Assembly (NCBI RefSeq): GCF_964275005.1
Contig: NW_027307655.1
Span: 186,001 to 250,000 of the forward strand
From: Diadema setosum
Lineage: Eukaryota; Echinodermata; Echinoidea; Diadematoida; Diadematidae
Direction of reading: 5' to 3'
Length of the DNA stretch: 64,000 nt
The notes under the pieces are model-generated. The model had not been told where the DNA came from and searched no databases. It saw only the letters and a program-made list of their open reading frames with translations. Below are positions 21,994 to 36,800 of the stretch, in pieces. The translations under genes were made by a program, and so were the position numbers. The stretch's first letter is position 1. Each line of letters begins with the position of its first letter.

Positions 21994-24449
21994 AAGTAAC
22001 GTTCCCGCTGAAGTTTGCTGATTATTGGGCAATAAGCAATATATACGAGGATGAATGGAAAAATAAATAAATTAGCAGAAACTTGAAATTTTATCATAGG
22101 AATTAATATGAGAAGGAAGAAAGCAAAGTTATGCAAGAAATTGTAGGACATGATATTCACCCCAACTTTGTATGCAATATGTTAATTTATCACGTCTTTA
22201 ACTTGCAATAGTATCCTTTAAGTACAATTACATACGGCTGTTAGCATACATCTCAAGAGTATAGGTTAAAAAAAAAAGAAAAACATGAAATAATGCACCG
22301 AAAGGGTTGAAAGTTTTTCTCACAAAGTTTCTTACCCGAATGAAAAAGCACTGCCAGCCAATCTCTGGGGTTAAAAACTCGGCTATATATTTCCCAGGAA
22401 CCTAGTAAATTAGAAAAGTCGTGAGATGCAAATGTCTGTTAAAGATACCCGAATTCAAATGTTATTAGCAATTCATAATTCATAAACATTTGGCCATTTT
22501 CATATAAACACATTATGGAAATAATACTCATTTTCTAATTCCATCAGACTTGTATTCTAGCTTCATTTTCAATATGATTTTTTTTTTTTCAGCAGAACCT
22601 CAAAAACAATCTTATCTTCTTGATTTCTCATCAGTTTGACAATTTGGAGTTTACAATACTTTTACATGGCAACCTGACTAAATATCATTAAGATACAATT
22701 ATATTTAATCATCACTTTGATTTTTTTTTTTGTGTGTGTGTGAATAGAGGAGCTTTTCCTGCTTATAGACCATCGGAAAAAATAGCATGTCAATCATTAC
22801 AGATTATATGTTAAGATTCCACTAGTAAGTCACCATGGTTGATCCAAATGTCTTCACAAAAGTATATTTTTCTTTACACCCAAAATGTATGTGTGTTAAA
22901 AAAAAAACCACAAAAAAGTAGGTCAAGCTCTAATTGATTGCGCAGAACTTCGATAAAGTTGATTGTCTTTGCTATTGTAAAGGGTTGATCCATTTTCCAG
23001 CAACGTATCATAAAAACAAAAAAAAAACAAACAGAAATGATTATGAGATAGAAGGAAATGTCTGTATTGGACACCATCTTGTATTTGCGGTGATTTTTAT
23101 TCTCTTCACTCTCCCTTTCTTACCCTCTGGTCTTTCTTTCCCACCTTCTCTCTCTCCCTCTGTGTATATGTGTGTGAGTGGCCTGTCGATGTGTGTGCCT
23201 GGAATCACTAGTACAACTGTACATGTATTTGTTAGTTGCCGTGTGTACTATACACACAGGGTGTGTGCTACATGTTGCGCATACAGCACAGGAGCGCATA
23301 GCTAGCCATGCATGCATTTCCCCTAGTTCAGAGTGAGATAGCTACTGTAATCAGAGGAGTGTACGCATACAGCTCATCAGATACAAACGGGGGTTATAGG
23401 ACTGGTTAGGGCTAGCACGAGGAGTTGGGGAAAGGTAGACATCAGGAGAGGTTTCATGCTGTCCCTGCTGCCATAGCCTTTACTGTACAATGACATGCGG
23501 CTCACAGAGCTGTTGTCTTCAACAAGATTATGGTACACTCGCAGATCGAACAATTAAGTTTGAACGGTAATGTACACTTGTCTTGTGTGGATTTATGTCA
23601 TGTTTCCGGAGTCAGAATGGATATGTGAGGAAAGTTGTGAGGAGATTTGCAATGCCACGACATAGGGTTCTATATTTGAATCCCAGTTCTGTATAATGTT
23701 GACACAGCGGTAAAAGTCTTACGTTATAATGTCTTACACGTGTCATCAACACAAGTCTCATTATGTGACCCTGCACCACAAAACAAACAAAAAGTCGCTA
23801 GACATGGATTTTTAGTTAGGAGCAGATTCTAAAAGAACAGACTCTAAACTTTATAATGATGTATAACTCAAATCAAATGGACTCTCCTAACCTATCTAAC
23901 TGTTGGAAAGAAAGCACTCACTCTGGAAAAGTGTGAACTGAGAAAAAAGGCTCTGAAGTAGAGCGTCTATTCAAGCGCTTAATCTTTTCCAAGCCACGCT
24001 AGCTGTGCCATGAAAGGGACAAAAATAGAGTGTTAAACACCGCAGCGATAACAATGAAGGGGATATCAGATTAAGCTTAAATTAGGCGTGCTTAATTAAC
24101 ACATTCTGTCCATGATCAATGACAACTTTCAAAGCAGTGGCATTATCTTTTCAAAAAGTTATTAGAGTTGAAAGTGAAGAGTGTGTACAGGATTTTTAAG
24201 AAATGAGAGTGGACTCTGCTAGAAACATGTAATCACACTTTTCTACAATAAAGTGTTTGAGAAAAACTACTTAAAACACAGTTTCCTGTTTGTTTTATGA
24301 TCTCAAACTTTAACGCTATGTAGAAGAAGACTTGCTCTTTCAGAAAATATGAAAAACTCAAGGTTGGCTAGGTTGACCTATTTCACCTATTTTCAGTCCT
24401 CAGACAAATTCACTGCGTGCGAATTTTTGTTCGTTTTGTGATGCGCGGT

Positions 24450-24500
<51 letters not shown>

Positions 24501-24759
24501 TATATATATATATATGAAGAGTTTGTTTGCAAAAACCGATAAGTCCATTTTTGAAGATTTTGAAGTACGATCTCTGTCATAAAGTACAAAATAATACCGT
24601 TTAAATGATACATTAGTCACTACTTATAGAGGTACACTTTTGAAGTTATGGTCAAAAGAAGCAAAGATTTTCTTATTATTCTCTTTATTTTTCTTGACCT
24701 TTAATCGCAAATATCTCCGTTTGGCAAATATGGACTTATCGGTTTTTGCAAACAAACTC

Positions 24760-24807
<48 letters not shown>

Positions 24808-27800
24808 ACAGTATGTATGTGACACTGCACCTCAAAACAAACAAAAAGTCGCAAGACATGAATTTTCAGTTAAACCGCGCTGGCTGTGCAATGAATGGGA
24901 CAAAAACAGGAAGTAAACCACCAGAGTAACAACAATGAAGGGATTATCAGATTAAACTGAAATTAAGCGTGCCTCATTAACACATTATGTCCATAATTAC
25001 TGCCAACTTTCAGAGCAGTAGCATTATCTTTTCAAAAGTTATTAGAGTTGAAAGTGAAGAGTGTGGACAAAGTTTTTTTTTTCAGAAATGAAAAAGGGAT
25101 TCTAAAGACACACCTAATCACACTATTCTACCAAAAGAGTTCGAGATAAACTGCTAAAAAACACACTTTCCTGCTCGTTTTATGATACCAAATTTTAGCA
25201 TAATGTAAAAGAAGACCCTCTCTTTCAGAAAATATGAAAAAGTCAAGTTCGGCTAGGTTGACCCATTTCACTTATTTTCAGTCCTCACGCAAAATCAGTG
25301 TGTGCGACTTTATGTTCGTTTTGAGGTGCACGGTCACATATATACATTTTTTTTTTTTTAGCTTATTATACTGCAGCATTACACACTAATGTCACTGATA
25401 TTACAGTCAATGTTTAAACGAAAAGTAATCGTTTCAAAAGAGTAAAAAAAAACCCAATAAATAACCATTGCTGCAATTCAACACAAGGTTAAACATTTTT
25501 TTTTTCCGCATTGAAGAGACAATCACTAAAGCTTACGGTCCATATATTGCAAGGTCTTTATTTCTACAACGAAATATGCCAATGTAACAAATGCCAATGA
25601 ATAAATATAATTATGTCAATGTTAATGGCACCCTACCGGATTTCTGACAGGAAATCTTTTGTACAGAATGACTTGTAATTTGGGATCTGTAGTTCCAGGT
25701 ACTTTAGCGGCAGCCCATCGAAAATCACGTCTGGAGGAAAAGAAAAGAAAAGGAAAGAACGGATATGCCGGTCTGTTCAATTCCTATCGATTTTTTGTTA
25801 CCGTAATTATTGTTGTGAGGGATCATGGGGTTAGTGGTAACAGCGTTTTCAATCTGAATACGTCTCATTTTTTAAAGACCATTGAAATGTTCAACATCTC
25901 TGAACCATAACATCGTAACATTGGTAAAACATACCTATAGAAGAAAACATAATATCAACCAAATATACAATGTACCTTAAGTAAGGACTGAAGTTTAACA
26001 TTACAATATCTTCAATAAAACACTCCTTTAACTGTTTTTCTCATTATTACTACTACTAATTTGGGTGATTTTCCCCTCTCATTTAAGCTCCACGGGGCTG
26101 TCGTCAAATCTCTTTTCTCTCTGATAGTCTCATTTGGACATTTTCAAACTATTTTATTAAGTGGAAAGGACAAGATGACGTCTACTTGTCCCAATGACAA
26201 TGGCAATTGTTTCAAACACTTTGTATTCACTGTATGATTTAAATAAATAACATACGTATAGGGCTGTATCTTTCTATATTCAGTTTATGTCGATATAACA
26301 CATAGACAGGGAATATAAAATTTCTCAAGTGAAATAAACATTTACTAGGTCCTTTGTTATTTACCTAGGTCCTCTGTTAGTTAGGGTTCGGAAGACTTCT
26401 ACCTTTGCAGGTAAAGGGTCCGAATTCATTTCTATGATACCATGGGTACTGTTCTGTGAATGAAAGAAAAATAGATCATCAAGACGGAGACAATAAAAAA
26501 TGAAGTAGGACATAGTACGGTGCATATCTAACCATCGGTTGGCATTTGGAATGCTCACATGTAAATATTTCAAGTTTTTGCTTTAAAAACAAAACAAAAC
26601 AAAACAATGTATTTGGCTTCTGATTGCCAATTCTTCTTGAGTATAATTATAATATCATTACTAACATTATTGTTATTGTTATTGTTAATAGTAGTAGTAG
26701 TATTGATATAATTATTATAGAATTAGATGCGTATGTATTTACACGTGTTACATATTCATCAAAATAATATGTATTCATTGAATGTTTTTATTCAATGTAC
26801 TTGTCATTCCCACCATTGAAAAAACAAAAATAAACAAGTGAATTCCCTTTTTTGACAATGCACAAGAAATGTATAGTTCACCTATAAAACAATTATTTCT
26901 GCATGAAACTTCTTTTGTAATAAAGGAAAAATATTCCGGCGTATATAGTGTATCACGGGAGAAAACGGAAGATATGAATTTCTCATGAATTTCATTTTAA
27001 GAATCGATAATTCCGTCATTTGGATTGGTGTTTGTGGATACACCTCATCATTTTGTCTTTTGTGGCAATGTTGTATCGCTAATATAGTGTTATTCGGCCC
27101 AGTGTACTTGCTAATTTCACTGTGCATTACAAAACACAAACACACACACTCACACACACACACACACAATAAACAACAAAAAAAAAGTTGCACTTCTTTA
27201 AAATAGTGAAACCGGTCAACCGAGGTATTATTCAGTTTTGAGTTCTGGGAAAACTATTCTTCTTCTATAATATTCCTAAGGTTTGGATCATAAAATGTAC
27301 GGGAAGGTGTTTTTTTTTTTTCTCTCTCTCTCTCTGTCTCTTTCTTTGAAGAGTAGAAGGACCAGGTGAACTTTGAGGGGTCCCTTTTCATTTCTTGAAA
27401 ATCCTTTGCACACTCTTCACTTTCAAGTCTCTTAACTTTTGAAAGTATAATGCTACTGCTTTGAAGGTTGGAGTTAATCATGGACAGAATGTGCTCATAG
27501 GGCATGCTTAGTTCAATTTTATTTGATAATCCCTTCAGTGTTGCTGCTCAGGTGGTTTCAATCCATTTTTTTTTTTTGTATTAATCGCTCAGCTAGCAAG
27601 GCTTGATAAAGATGCTAAGGCTTGAATAGACACTGTACTCCAGAGCTTCTTTTCTAATTTTAAACTTTTACAGAGTGCATGCTGTCTTTCAAATAATTAG
27701 ATTAGATTTGAATTGAGTTGTACATTACTTTTAAAGCTCAGAGTCTGTTCTTGTTGAATTTACCCTCAAGTAAAAAAAGAAATTAAATAAAATATCTGGC

Positions 27801-30800
27801 GATTTTTTGTAGGATCTGTGATGCAGGGTCACATAAAGTCTTGCAATGATAAACCTTGATCGGATGTGGCTAAAAACGTATGTTTCATTTAAACGAATCC
27901 CTGTATCATAATCGTGACCCTCCACCACAAAACCAACAAAAAATCGACAGACATGGATTTCAGTTAAGGGCTGATTATTCAAGAGCAGACTCTAAGCTTT
28001 AAATTGATGTAAAACTCAATTCATATGAACTACCCTCACCTATCTAAATACTGGTAAGAAAGCATACACTCTGGAAAAGTCTGTATATATGATAAAAGAG
28101 TACAGGGTCTATTCAAGCGCTTCATCTTTGCCAAGCCGTGCTAGCTGTGTGATGAAAGGGACCAAACACACAATGTAAACCACCAGAGTAAAAACAATGA
28201 AGGGATTATCAAATTAAGCTGTTATTGAGCATTTTCTATTAGGCCTACCACATTCTGTCCATGATTAATGCTAACTTTCAAAGCAGTAGCGTCATCTTTT
28301 CAAAAGTTATTAGACTTTAAAGTGAAGAGTGTGCAAAATGATTTTTACTCTTCCTCAAAAAGGGTTGTAGAAAAGCTGTTCAAACACACTTTCTAATTAA
28401 TGTTATGACATCAAACTGAAGAATATTGTAAAAGAAGGATGTTTCTTTTTTTAGAAAATATGAAAATGTCAAGATTGACTGGGTTGAACAATTTCACCTT
28501 TTTTGAGTCGTCACTTAAAACCAAGGGGTGCGACCTTTTTTTTTTTTTTTTTTTTGTAGTGCACGGTCACATATCATCGATGTTTAGTGATGAAAATTTC
28601 ATCACCAAACATATTCAACTTATTTAATGATAATGAAAATTTCATTTAAGAACATTTCAATAAAACCATTTGACTGATAACGAATTACAATTGGTAATTT
28701 TGAAATTTCTTCCGTCATCTGCACGTCTATACCTTTACAAGTACGTTCCCCTGTTTAGGTGAAATCCATGTCATTTTTTTTCAAACTTCCCATACCGTAA
28801 CTTTGACCCATCCGAAGCCGAGATATGCAAAAAACAAAAAACAAAACAAAACAAAACAACAAACAAACATATGTTATTGTGCTTCTTTTTCTTCTACGGG
28901 AATTTGAAGAATATGACATACTGTCGTATAGAAATGATAGCGATACAGGATCAAGGCCATGACAGGCAACAAAATGTGCAATGACAGATTTAAATCACCA
29001 TGTTTTTTTTTTTTTTCCCAAAGTGCACTTTGCTTTCTCCAAATTTGCAAGCATTGCAGAGAAAGTTTTAAACGTAGAGTTTACATTCTCGTTCTTGAGC
29101 AAGCAGCGCCCTTACGCGGCAGTCACCACCGAAATCTTCCTAATCCATGTCAGGAACATTTTCTGTTCGGGTTGAGCTATTTAAAAGGAGAAGGTTAAAA
29201 AAAAAGGTGCTGTACTTTCAAAACCAATGTCATTTTCATGAAACTTTACCAAATTGTAGAAGAAGGGGTACTTAATGCAGAAAGAAAATATATAAAACAA
29301 GCAAAAAATGTTTTGTTTGTTTAACCCATGCACTTGCTGCAACTGTGTAGAAAGGGATACTGGAGGAAGAAGACGAAATATAAGGAAGTGGGAGTTTTGA
29401 CATTAGTCTGTAAACCAAAGACAAAACAAATTTTAATATAATAGCGTTGATTGTAGATTGCATTCGTTAGACATGTAATACCTTAGTGACCTTGCATTTT
29501 GTAACGAAAAGTAACAAACACTATTTTTTTTTGTATTAGTAATGACAATTTCTAGATCTAACTTGGAATGTGTACCTATTTTTGTTTATTTTTTTAAACA
29601 CCTAGTCTAATAGGTTAATAGTTCCCGACTAGAGACCTTAGTACTCGACTTAATCATGTTGATGAACAGATATTATATTGTCACGAAACAGACCTACGGA
29701 ATGAAAATGGAAACAGCTCAGTTCCACTTCCGAACTTCCCGATTCCGTCGATCAGTGCTGTGCTCCTATGACCATGAACATAATATGCGGCTCGGACATC
29801 TGAACTGTCACTGTGCGTAGTACGTAACGCATACAGTCGGCACGCGGACAGGCCGCCCAGCGCGGCCGCGTTGGGGAGCTGTTGGGTATCCGTAGCTCAG
29901 ATCAGCTATAGCTCAGCTCATCACTCTTGCGTGAGCTTCTACGCTCTTTGTCACTGACCAGCCTGCGCAGCTAGGATGCGCACAAACATAACCGAGGAAC
30001 GTCCTTATTGGTTTAAGTTGAACATTAGAATTACTTGCGTCATTAACAATATAAAAGTATGGGTTACAGTACCTCATATCTTTTCCAAGTGATATTCGGT
30101 GGAATCCAGCCAGTCGGCTACATTGACAATAACAAAAACAACAAATGAACGTGACAAAATTAAACAAATGGATTTGCATATGCATAGCACCAAATTCAGT
30201 ACTTCTCATTCTCAACATACGATGATGTTGTCATATTATGACCACATTAGATTATACTTATGCATTTATAAAATGTAATTCTTTTTATCAAACATTGTCA
30301 CCTAACTTTAAACTGATGACCCTATCATTCACTTTGTTACATTGCTCGCTTATATCATTCACAAGCCGGATATCAGTAGAAAAGGGATATCTTGTGAAGT
30401 TGAAGTTGGGTAGATCATGTGCCATTCAAAATGGTGGGCCAGCGAAGTGAACAATTAACTTTTAAAACACTATTCTTTTGAAAGATAAATAAAAAAAAAA
30501 AACAAGCGCATTGATTACTCAGATGTTGCAGCTTTCCTCTTGCTATTCAACAAATCATACCTCAACGACACTCAAAATAAAACTCGTGAGTTGATTGGTG
30601 AGCTCCACGTCGTGAAATCGTAACTCATGCTCGTCGTTTGGCGTGATGCTTGTTTTGGCGTCATGTTTAGTTTCGTCGGAATAAAGATATGATAAAAGGT
30701 TATTTGATTATAAATACAATGGTTCAGTGAAAGAGGGAGGAAGTTTAATAATGTTGACAATAACGTTTAGAGAAACATATGACATGTGTATTAACCTTTT

Positions 30801-33800
30801 TTTTTTAATGAAAACTAATATCTGGAACTATTCAAAGACATACGTATGATAACAGTTTGATTAATAATTTGATGTTTTATTATATCGAGCTTTATCATTT
30901 CTGAGAAAATTGCTCAATCAGTGAATTTACAAAGCAACAATTTTAATGTTTAAATACAACATATTTACTGCCACGACCTAATCCACTAGTGAACAAGAGT
31001 TTTCTAACATGTAATGAGGCAAATCCACAGTTAGGTGGACATGACATATGGATGAAATAAATGTGCCTCTTTATCTTACTCTTTGATTTAGGTATCAAAT
31101 AATACCATGGATGTTCACCAATCACTAAGGTCTTTAAAATTCAATAGATTTTATTTCTCGTTTTGATTGGTTTTGCGAGATCTAAAACCATCATTTAAAA
31201 TGCACATGGGGGACTGGGGACATTGAAATTCACAAAAAATGTGAAATTACAGTGGGTTCCTTTGAAAATTTTTCCTCAAAGTTTTGCTAAGGGGTAAAAG
31301 ATGAATATAATTAAATACTCCAAAATGCATGTGACATTTTGTCAATTACAAAAGGGTGAAATGACCTGCGAAATTACTCCTGAGGCCTCGATCCATTTCA
31401 AGCTTAATCGCTTATGATGATGGTCTCCTGCATTCATTGATCTCTGTCGTTTACTGAAAAAAAATACTGTATATCTTATTTTATGTTTCTGTGTATCTAC
31501 ATTGCTCAATGCAATCACCTATGTGTATCTATTTACTGTTATCGATTTATTTCACAGCACCCGTTATTCTTTGTTCTTTGTACTTTTTGAAGTTTGTATT
31601 CAAATTGCATCTGATTGAATGCAGATAAAAACAAACAAACAAAGGTAACGTCGCTAACCGTAACGTTGCTAACCATGCTTTTTGGGGTCTAGCTAATAAA
31701 TTACCAGTTGAACTGCCAAAAAAAAAAAAATGCATGAACATTTGTCATGATTCAATTATTGAAATTAATGCAAACACTTTGTTCAAAGTAACTTGAATTT
31801 TTGCAAACTTTTTGTCACAAGATACTGATTTTTTTTTTGTTCCTGTTCTTTTTTCGTAACGTTACTAACGAGCCCTTTTAGTTGCCACAGCAATTCTAAT
31901 ATTTATTGGATTGTATTCATTCTTTTCTATATCATAAACCTGGGAACGATTAACGTGTTTTTTAACATGATTTTGACTTGAAATGATTAAATGGTGATTT
32001 AGTAGTAAAAAATAAATATCTAAATTTGTTTAAATGTAACGTTACTAACTACGGAATTTCTCAATGGTGTTTTGAGATGCACAGTCACAAAAATGCAACA
32101 GCTTTCATTGACTGCATGTAAACAAACTGCATGAAGGATCCTAGAGTTCGAATACTCACCTGAGGTACTTTGGACCGGGTAAGTCATTGAAATAATAATA
32201 GGAGTCATCTGGGAGAAAGAACTCGTCAGACCCAGCCGTTATGATAAGCTTTGGCATCGTCAAACGATCCCTGTAAGCTGAGGTGTGGACGAACGAAAGA
32301 GAATAGATAATAACGTCATATTCTATCGGTAACAACATTTCGCTGATCACAACCTACACCGTGCAAGGGACATAATGATCATTACAACGAAGTAAAAGAA
32401 ACAAAAAACAGTCCTTAATGATATCATCTATTTGTCTTGATATCGTTTATTGTTCGAATTTGATAAATTTTCGATGTAACAAAAAAAAAAGATTGTGCTA
32501 ACATTTGGTTCATTGTATGAACACATTCTAACTATGATAACTTTTAACTTTCAAACAAGCAGCAGCACCTCATGAAAACATATTAGAGATGAAGGTGAAA
32601 AATATTTAGATTGTGCTTTTTTCTTTGTATGTGTTTTTTTTTTTTTTTTTGAAAAGAACGGCCCAAGTAGCAAGTAGTGTGCAATGATGTAAAACCAGAA
32701 TACAATCACGATTTTCCAGTCACTCCCTGATCCTGAACTTAATAGAAGACGGAGTTTCGTAGAAGAGTGGTCTTCCAAAAAAAAAAAAAAAAAAAAAAAC
32801 GCAAAAAACAAGACAAACACCAACATCCACTACAGATCAACCATATTACCCCATTACACGTACCTCGAGGGTGTGCGAATTTTGTTTGTTTTGTGTTGTA
32901 CGGCCAAATAATGAAGAATAGAATTATTATTCTTTTTTAGATGCCTACATGTAAAACAGAATACAACTAAGTACCAAGCTTTTAACTCTTTATGTGCCAT
33001 GTTCGCACGTCCTACTCACGCGACGGCGTGCCAACTTCGCATATTCTGTTCAAACCCACTAATCCGCTTAAACCGATCCATAAATCGCCTAATCCCACGG
33101 TACAATGAAAGCTGTTCTCGCGCCTTTGTTCCTTTTACATACAGCTTGCATTTTATATGGTGATTGACTATCAAACGGTGTTCCCTCCTAAATTTGCGTG
33201 TAAATTCTAAGTTTCTCTCACGGTTTCATGTGCAACAGTCATGCCTTTACAGTAATGTAGCAACTGGTCATTAAAAGAATAAATAGAAATAGATTTGTCA
33301 TACACTTTATATCAATGCAAAGCTTGGCATTCCTCTTCAACTTTGATCACTATTATGTCCAGCTTAACAGAAATTTGTAGAAGTTATATAGATTGGAAAT
33401 ACAGAATTCTTTTTCAAAGCCTGACTACCTTCGTGTCCCAAAATAACGTGGCACAAGGGGGTTTCCACCATGGCAAATAAAGAGTTAAATAACAGTTTTG
33501 AAATTTATCAATCTTTATTCCACAATTAAATGAACTTTTTAAGAAAAAGTTCTAAATATGGACCTAATGCATGATAAAGTTCCCGACAGATTTTGCAGCA
33601 TTTGTATATGGTACGAAGCAAAATTAATATTTTGCAATACCGTATGGATCTATTATGCTGGCCATTTCAAAGATCTGCGGCACGTCCATGTAAATCGTGA
33701 TGTTTTCCTCGTAGTAGTCGTTAAACTCGAATGTCCAGCCTCCGAGTGAACGATAATGGTGATGCATGTTCTGAAGAATGTTATGAAAATATTGCATGAG

Positions 33801-36800
33801 ATATCAGCTGCATTCAAATACTTCTCATCTATACTTTCCATTTATATGGATGTTTCCGATTTCTTTCTCATTAGGTCATGAAATAACATCGATTTGTCTA
33901 ACTACGTGATATGGTACAAGCAGTATTTTGCTAACAGTTGTATTATGTCGAGATAAAAAGTCTTGTGCAAACAGCGGTTCATCAACGTCAGTGTTAACCG
34001 TGGGGAGCATTTTATAACAGAATTGGTCACCCTATTCAACGAGTAAATAATAAAAAAAGACGTTCTACCTTCATGGAGTCATCTAATACGATGTTAATTT
34101 TTACTCTCCAAAGAAAAGAAAACGGTTATATTCATAATTTTCGTTTTAATGGGACACGGTATTTTTTTTTTTTTTTGGTTCGTGTAGATAATCATGTTTC
34201 CCCCACACATACTATCATTTTTTGTTTTCTTCATAAGAATTTCTTTTATCAGACACGCTATCAAATAGTACCTTAACCATGTTGAGAAGGTCAAGGACTA
34301 TAGGCGCTATGGCTACGACCCTCTTGTCCACGACACCCGTTGTCCACGTGGTCCAGCCCCTCTGCCAGGGTCAAGAAGGAGAAGCAATCAGCTCTTAAAT
34401 GTTCCTTGTCTATACAAGGTCACAATTAAAACAAATATATGAAAAAAAATAGTTACCATTGCTTGTCCAAAACATCCCTGTCCCTTCAAAGACCCTAATG
34501 CACATACAAATGCACGTGCACCTTTTGTAAAAGGGTTATGTTATAAGTTCTTGAAAACAATCGAATTAGCCCAAGATCTGACACTGATAAGATAAGAGTA
34601 AGGAACGTGATTTCCATACTTAGGCTGTATGAACAGCACAGATGAATGAATAATCTACTCAGGATAAATTTACAAGTCTCGAGTTGCTTGTAACAGATGC
34701 TCTGCTGCTATATAAGGGTAACCCGTCATTGAAGGTGAAAAATCACTCCATGTCCACCAGCTATATTGTGCAACCAAGCACAATCATAAACTTCAATAAC
34801 AAAAGTAGGAAGAAAGCGGATGTTAGAATAGTTCGTTTTGTTTTTTATTGAGAGAAGGAGAGAGAGAGAGAGAGAGAGAGATGCGTACTTTACGTCTCTA
34901 TAAGGATGTACACTAGTTGATTCACTTAAAGCAAATATCTAAAGTAAAGCCATCAACATTACATCCCCGTAAAAGTATTTTATACACGGTCATTTTAACA
35001 TGTTCATATTATTAAAGCCTTCTGTCGCCTGATTTTTTTTTAAGTAAAATAATGACAATAATTAGTCGAATGTAAAGGAAAGGTACCTTTGATTCCCCAG
35101 CAACGATGAATTTGGACACATTCTGTCCGGCGTACTGTTGTGCTACAAACGTCGTGATAGTGTCCATCGCGCGAACAGCTGCCTGCAAACGAACGACAAC
35201 AACATTTTTAACGTTGATATCTGGTTATTCATATACAAATACAAGTATACAAACGTATTTCGATGTACGTATATATAGATTATGCATTGTGTATACATAT
35301 TTTTTTTAAATGCCGTTTATGATATATCATTCCACGTTTTCTTCACTGTAAGACAATGCTTCACCAAAAAACAGCTGTGTGTTTGTCTCGATATCATCTC
35401 CTATTCCTTGTACTTCCATTATACCTTATGTTATGTTCTTCGCACTTAACTCCGACTTTAGTTGTGAAGCAATTGTATTCTCATATTTTTTTTTTCGGTT
35501 TTGTACCTTAGAAAAAATTGCTGTCAGAAATTAAATACCAAGATCGTAAATAAGGGAGATACTTCATGTGACCTTTCAGCAGACTACCATTTCCTGTTTT
35601 CAGAGTAGAATATACACCTGTATGTATATATGTTTGTTTATACATGTATGTAATATATACTTATACGTGGTATATAGGCCTATTGACGAAATATTTAACG
35701 CGATAGATCGTGAGGTAATAGTTAAAATAAGAAGCAAAAAATCTCCTCAAAAGTGACAAATTGAGGTCCGTCAGTGTCTACCTTCGTCATGGGTAACCTA
35801 AGCAGCCAGTTTGGTTGGTCCGTCCCATTCTCTATAAAATGGCGCCAGGTGAAAGCAATGATCGCGTCTTCTGTTCTTTTCATCTGCTTGGGATCGGTCT
35901 TGCATAAAATATAAAGTAAAAATATACATGTTTTCAGATATTTCTAGGGAGAATTTTGTAGTACTCACCTACAGGGAACTAAAAGGGTACACCTCCTATA
36001 ATGAGATCTGCATCTCAGTAGCAGTTGCTTACAGTTGACTGATGACTTGCTTTAAGCCTGGATGTTTGTATTATGAGCTCCCTCGAGGAGAGTTCATGAG
36101 CTCCTTTGCGGAGACTTCCAATATGAGCTCATCTGTGGAGACGTTATTAACTCCTTCGCGGAGACATCATTATGATATATCTAACATTTTTGTTTGATAC
36201 TTGTAAGATTTATTATGTTTCATTATTTTGTGTCATTATTGTCTGGGGCAAAATTATTTTGTTGTATAAACCCTCATTCTTTTTTTCTCTCTCGCTTCTA
36301 ACGAAACAACCTGTTCCTGTATACCTCGTCTGCACCATGCTCTGCAAAGGATTTTTCCCGCTCATGTACAAATAGGAATTCCGTATCAGTTCATCAAAAA
36401 GTATCGTGAAATTTCCAGCAATCAATAATATCACACGCTTGAACGCACGCAGGCACACACACAAGACAATTTTTAACATCTGTGGTCGTGATTGTACTAA
36501 TGCCTGTATATTCGTACGCCTTGAGAAGCGTATTATATCAATAATTCTATGAATGACAAACCTATAGAAGCTAGACAAGGTCACAAATACATTGCTGAAC
36601 AAAGAATGTAAGAACTGTCTTTTTTTTCATAGATGATATAGTGGGCAAGTCCAAGATATCGCGCACCTTACGTATGGGACATTCAGAGATTTCAAACCTC
36701 TGAAATGTAATGAAGGAGCACTTGGATTTTACTGTTTATCATCAGTAAGACTGGTATCCCTGAGAAGAATATTGTGTTTAAGTTTGATGTCATTTGACCT

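Noticed and set aside
25659-25910. 83-codon plus-strand frame
   Set aside because: It overlaps AprA-like exon 13 in antisense and has no domain of its own.
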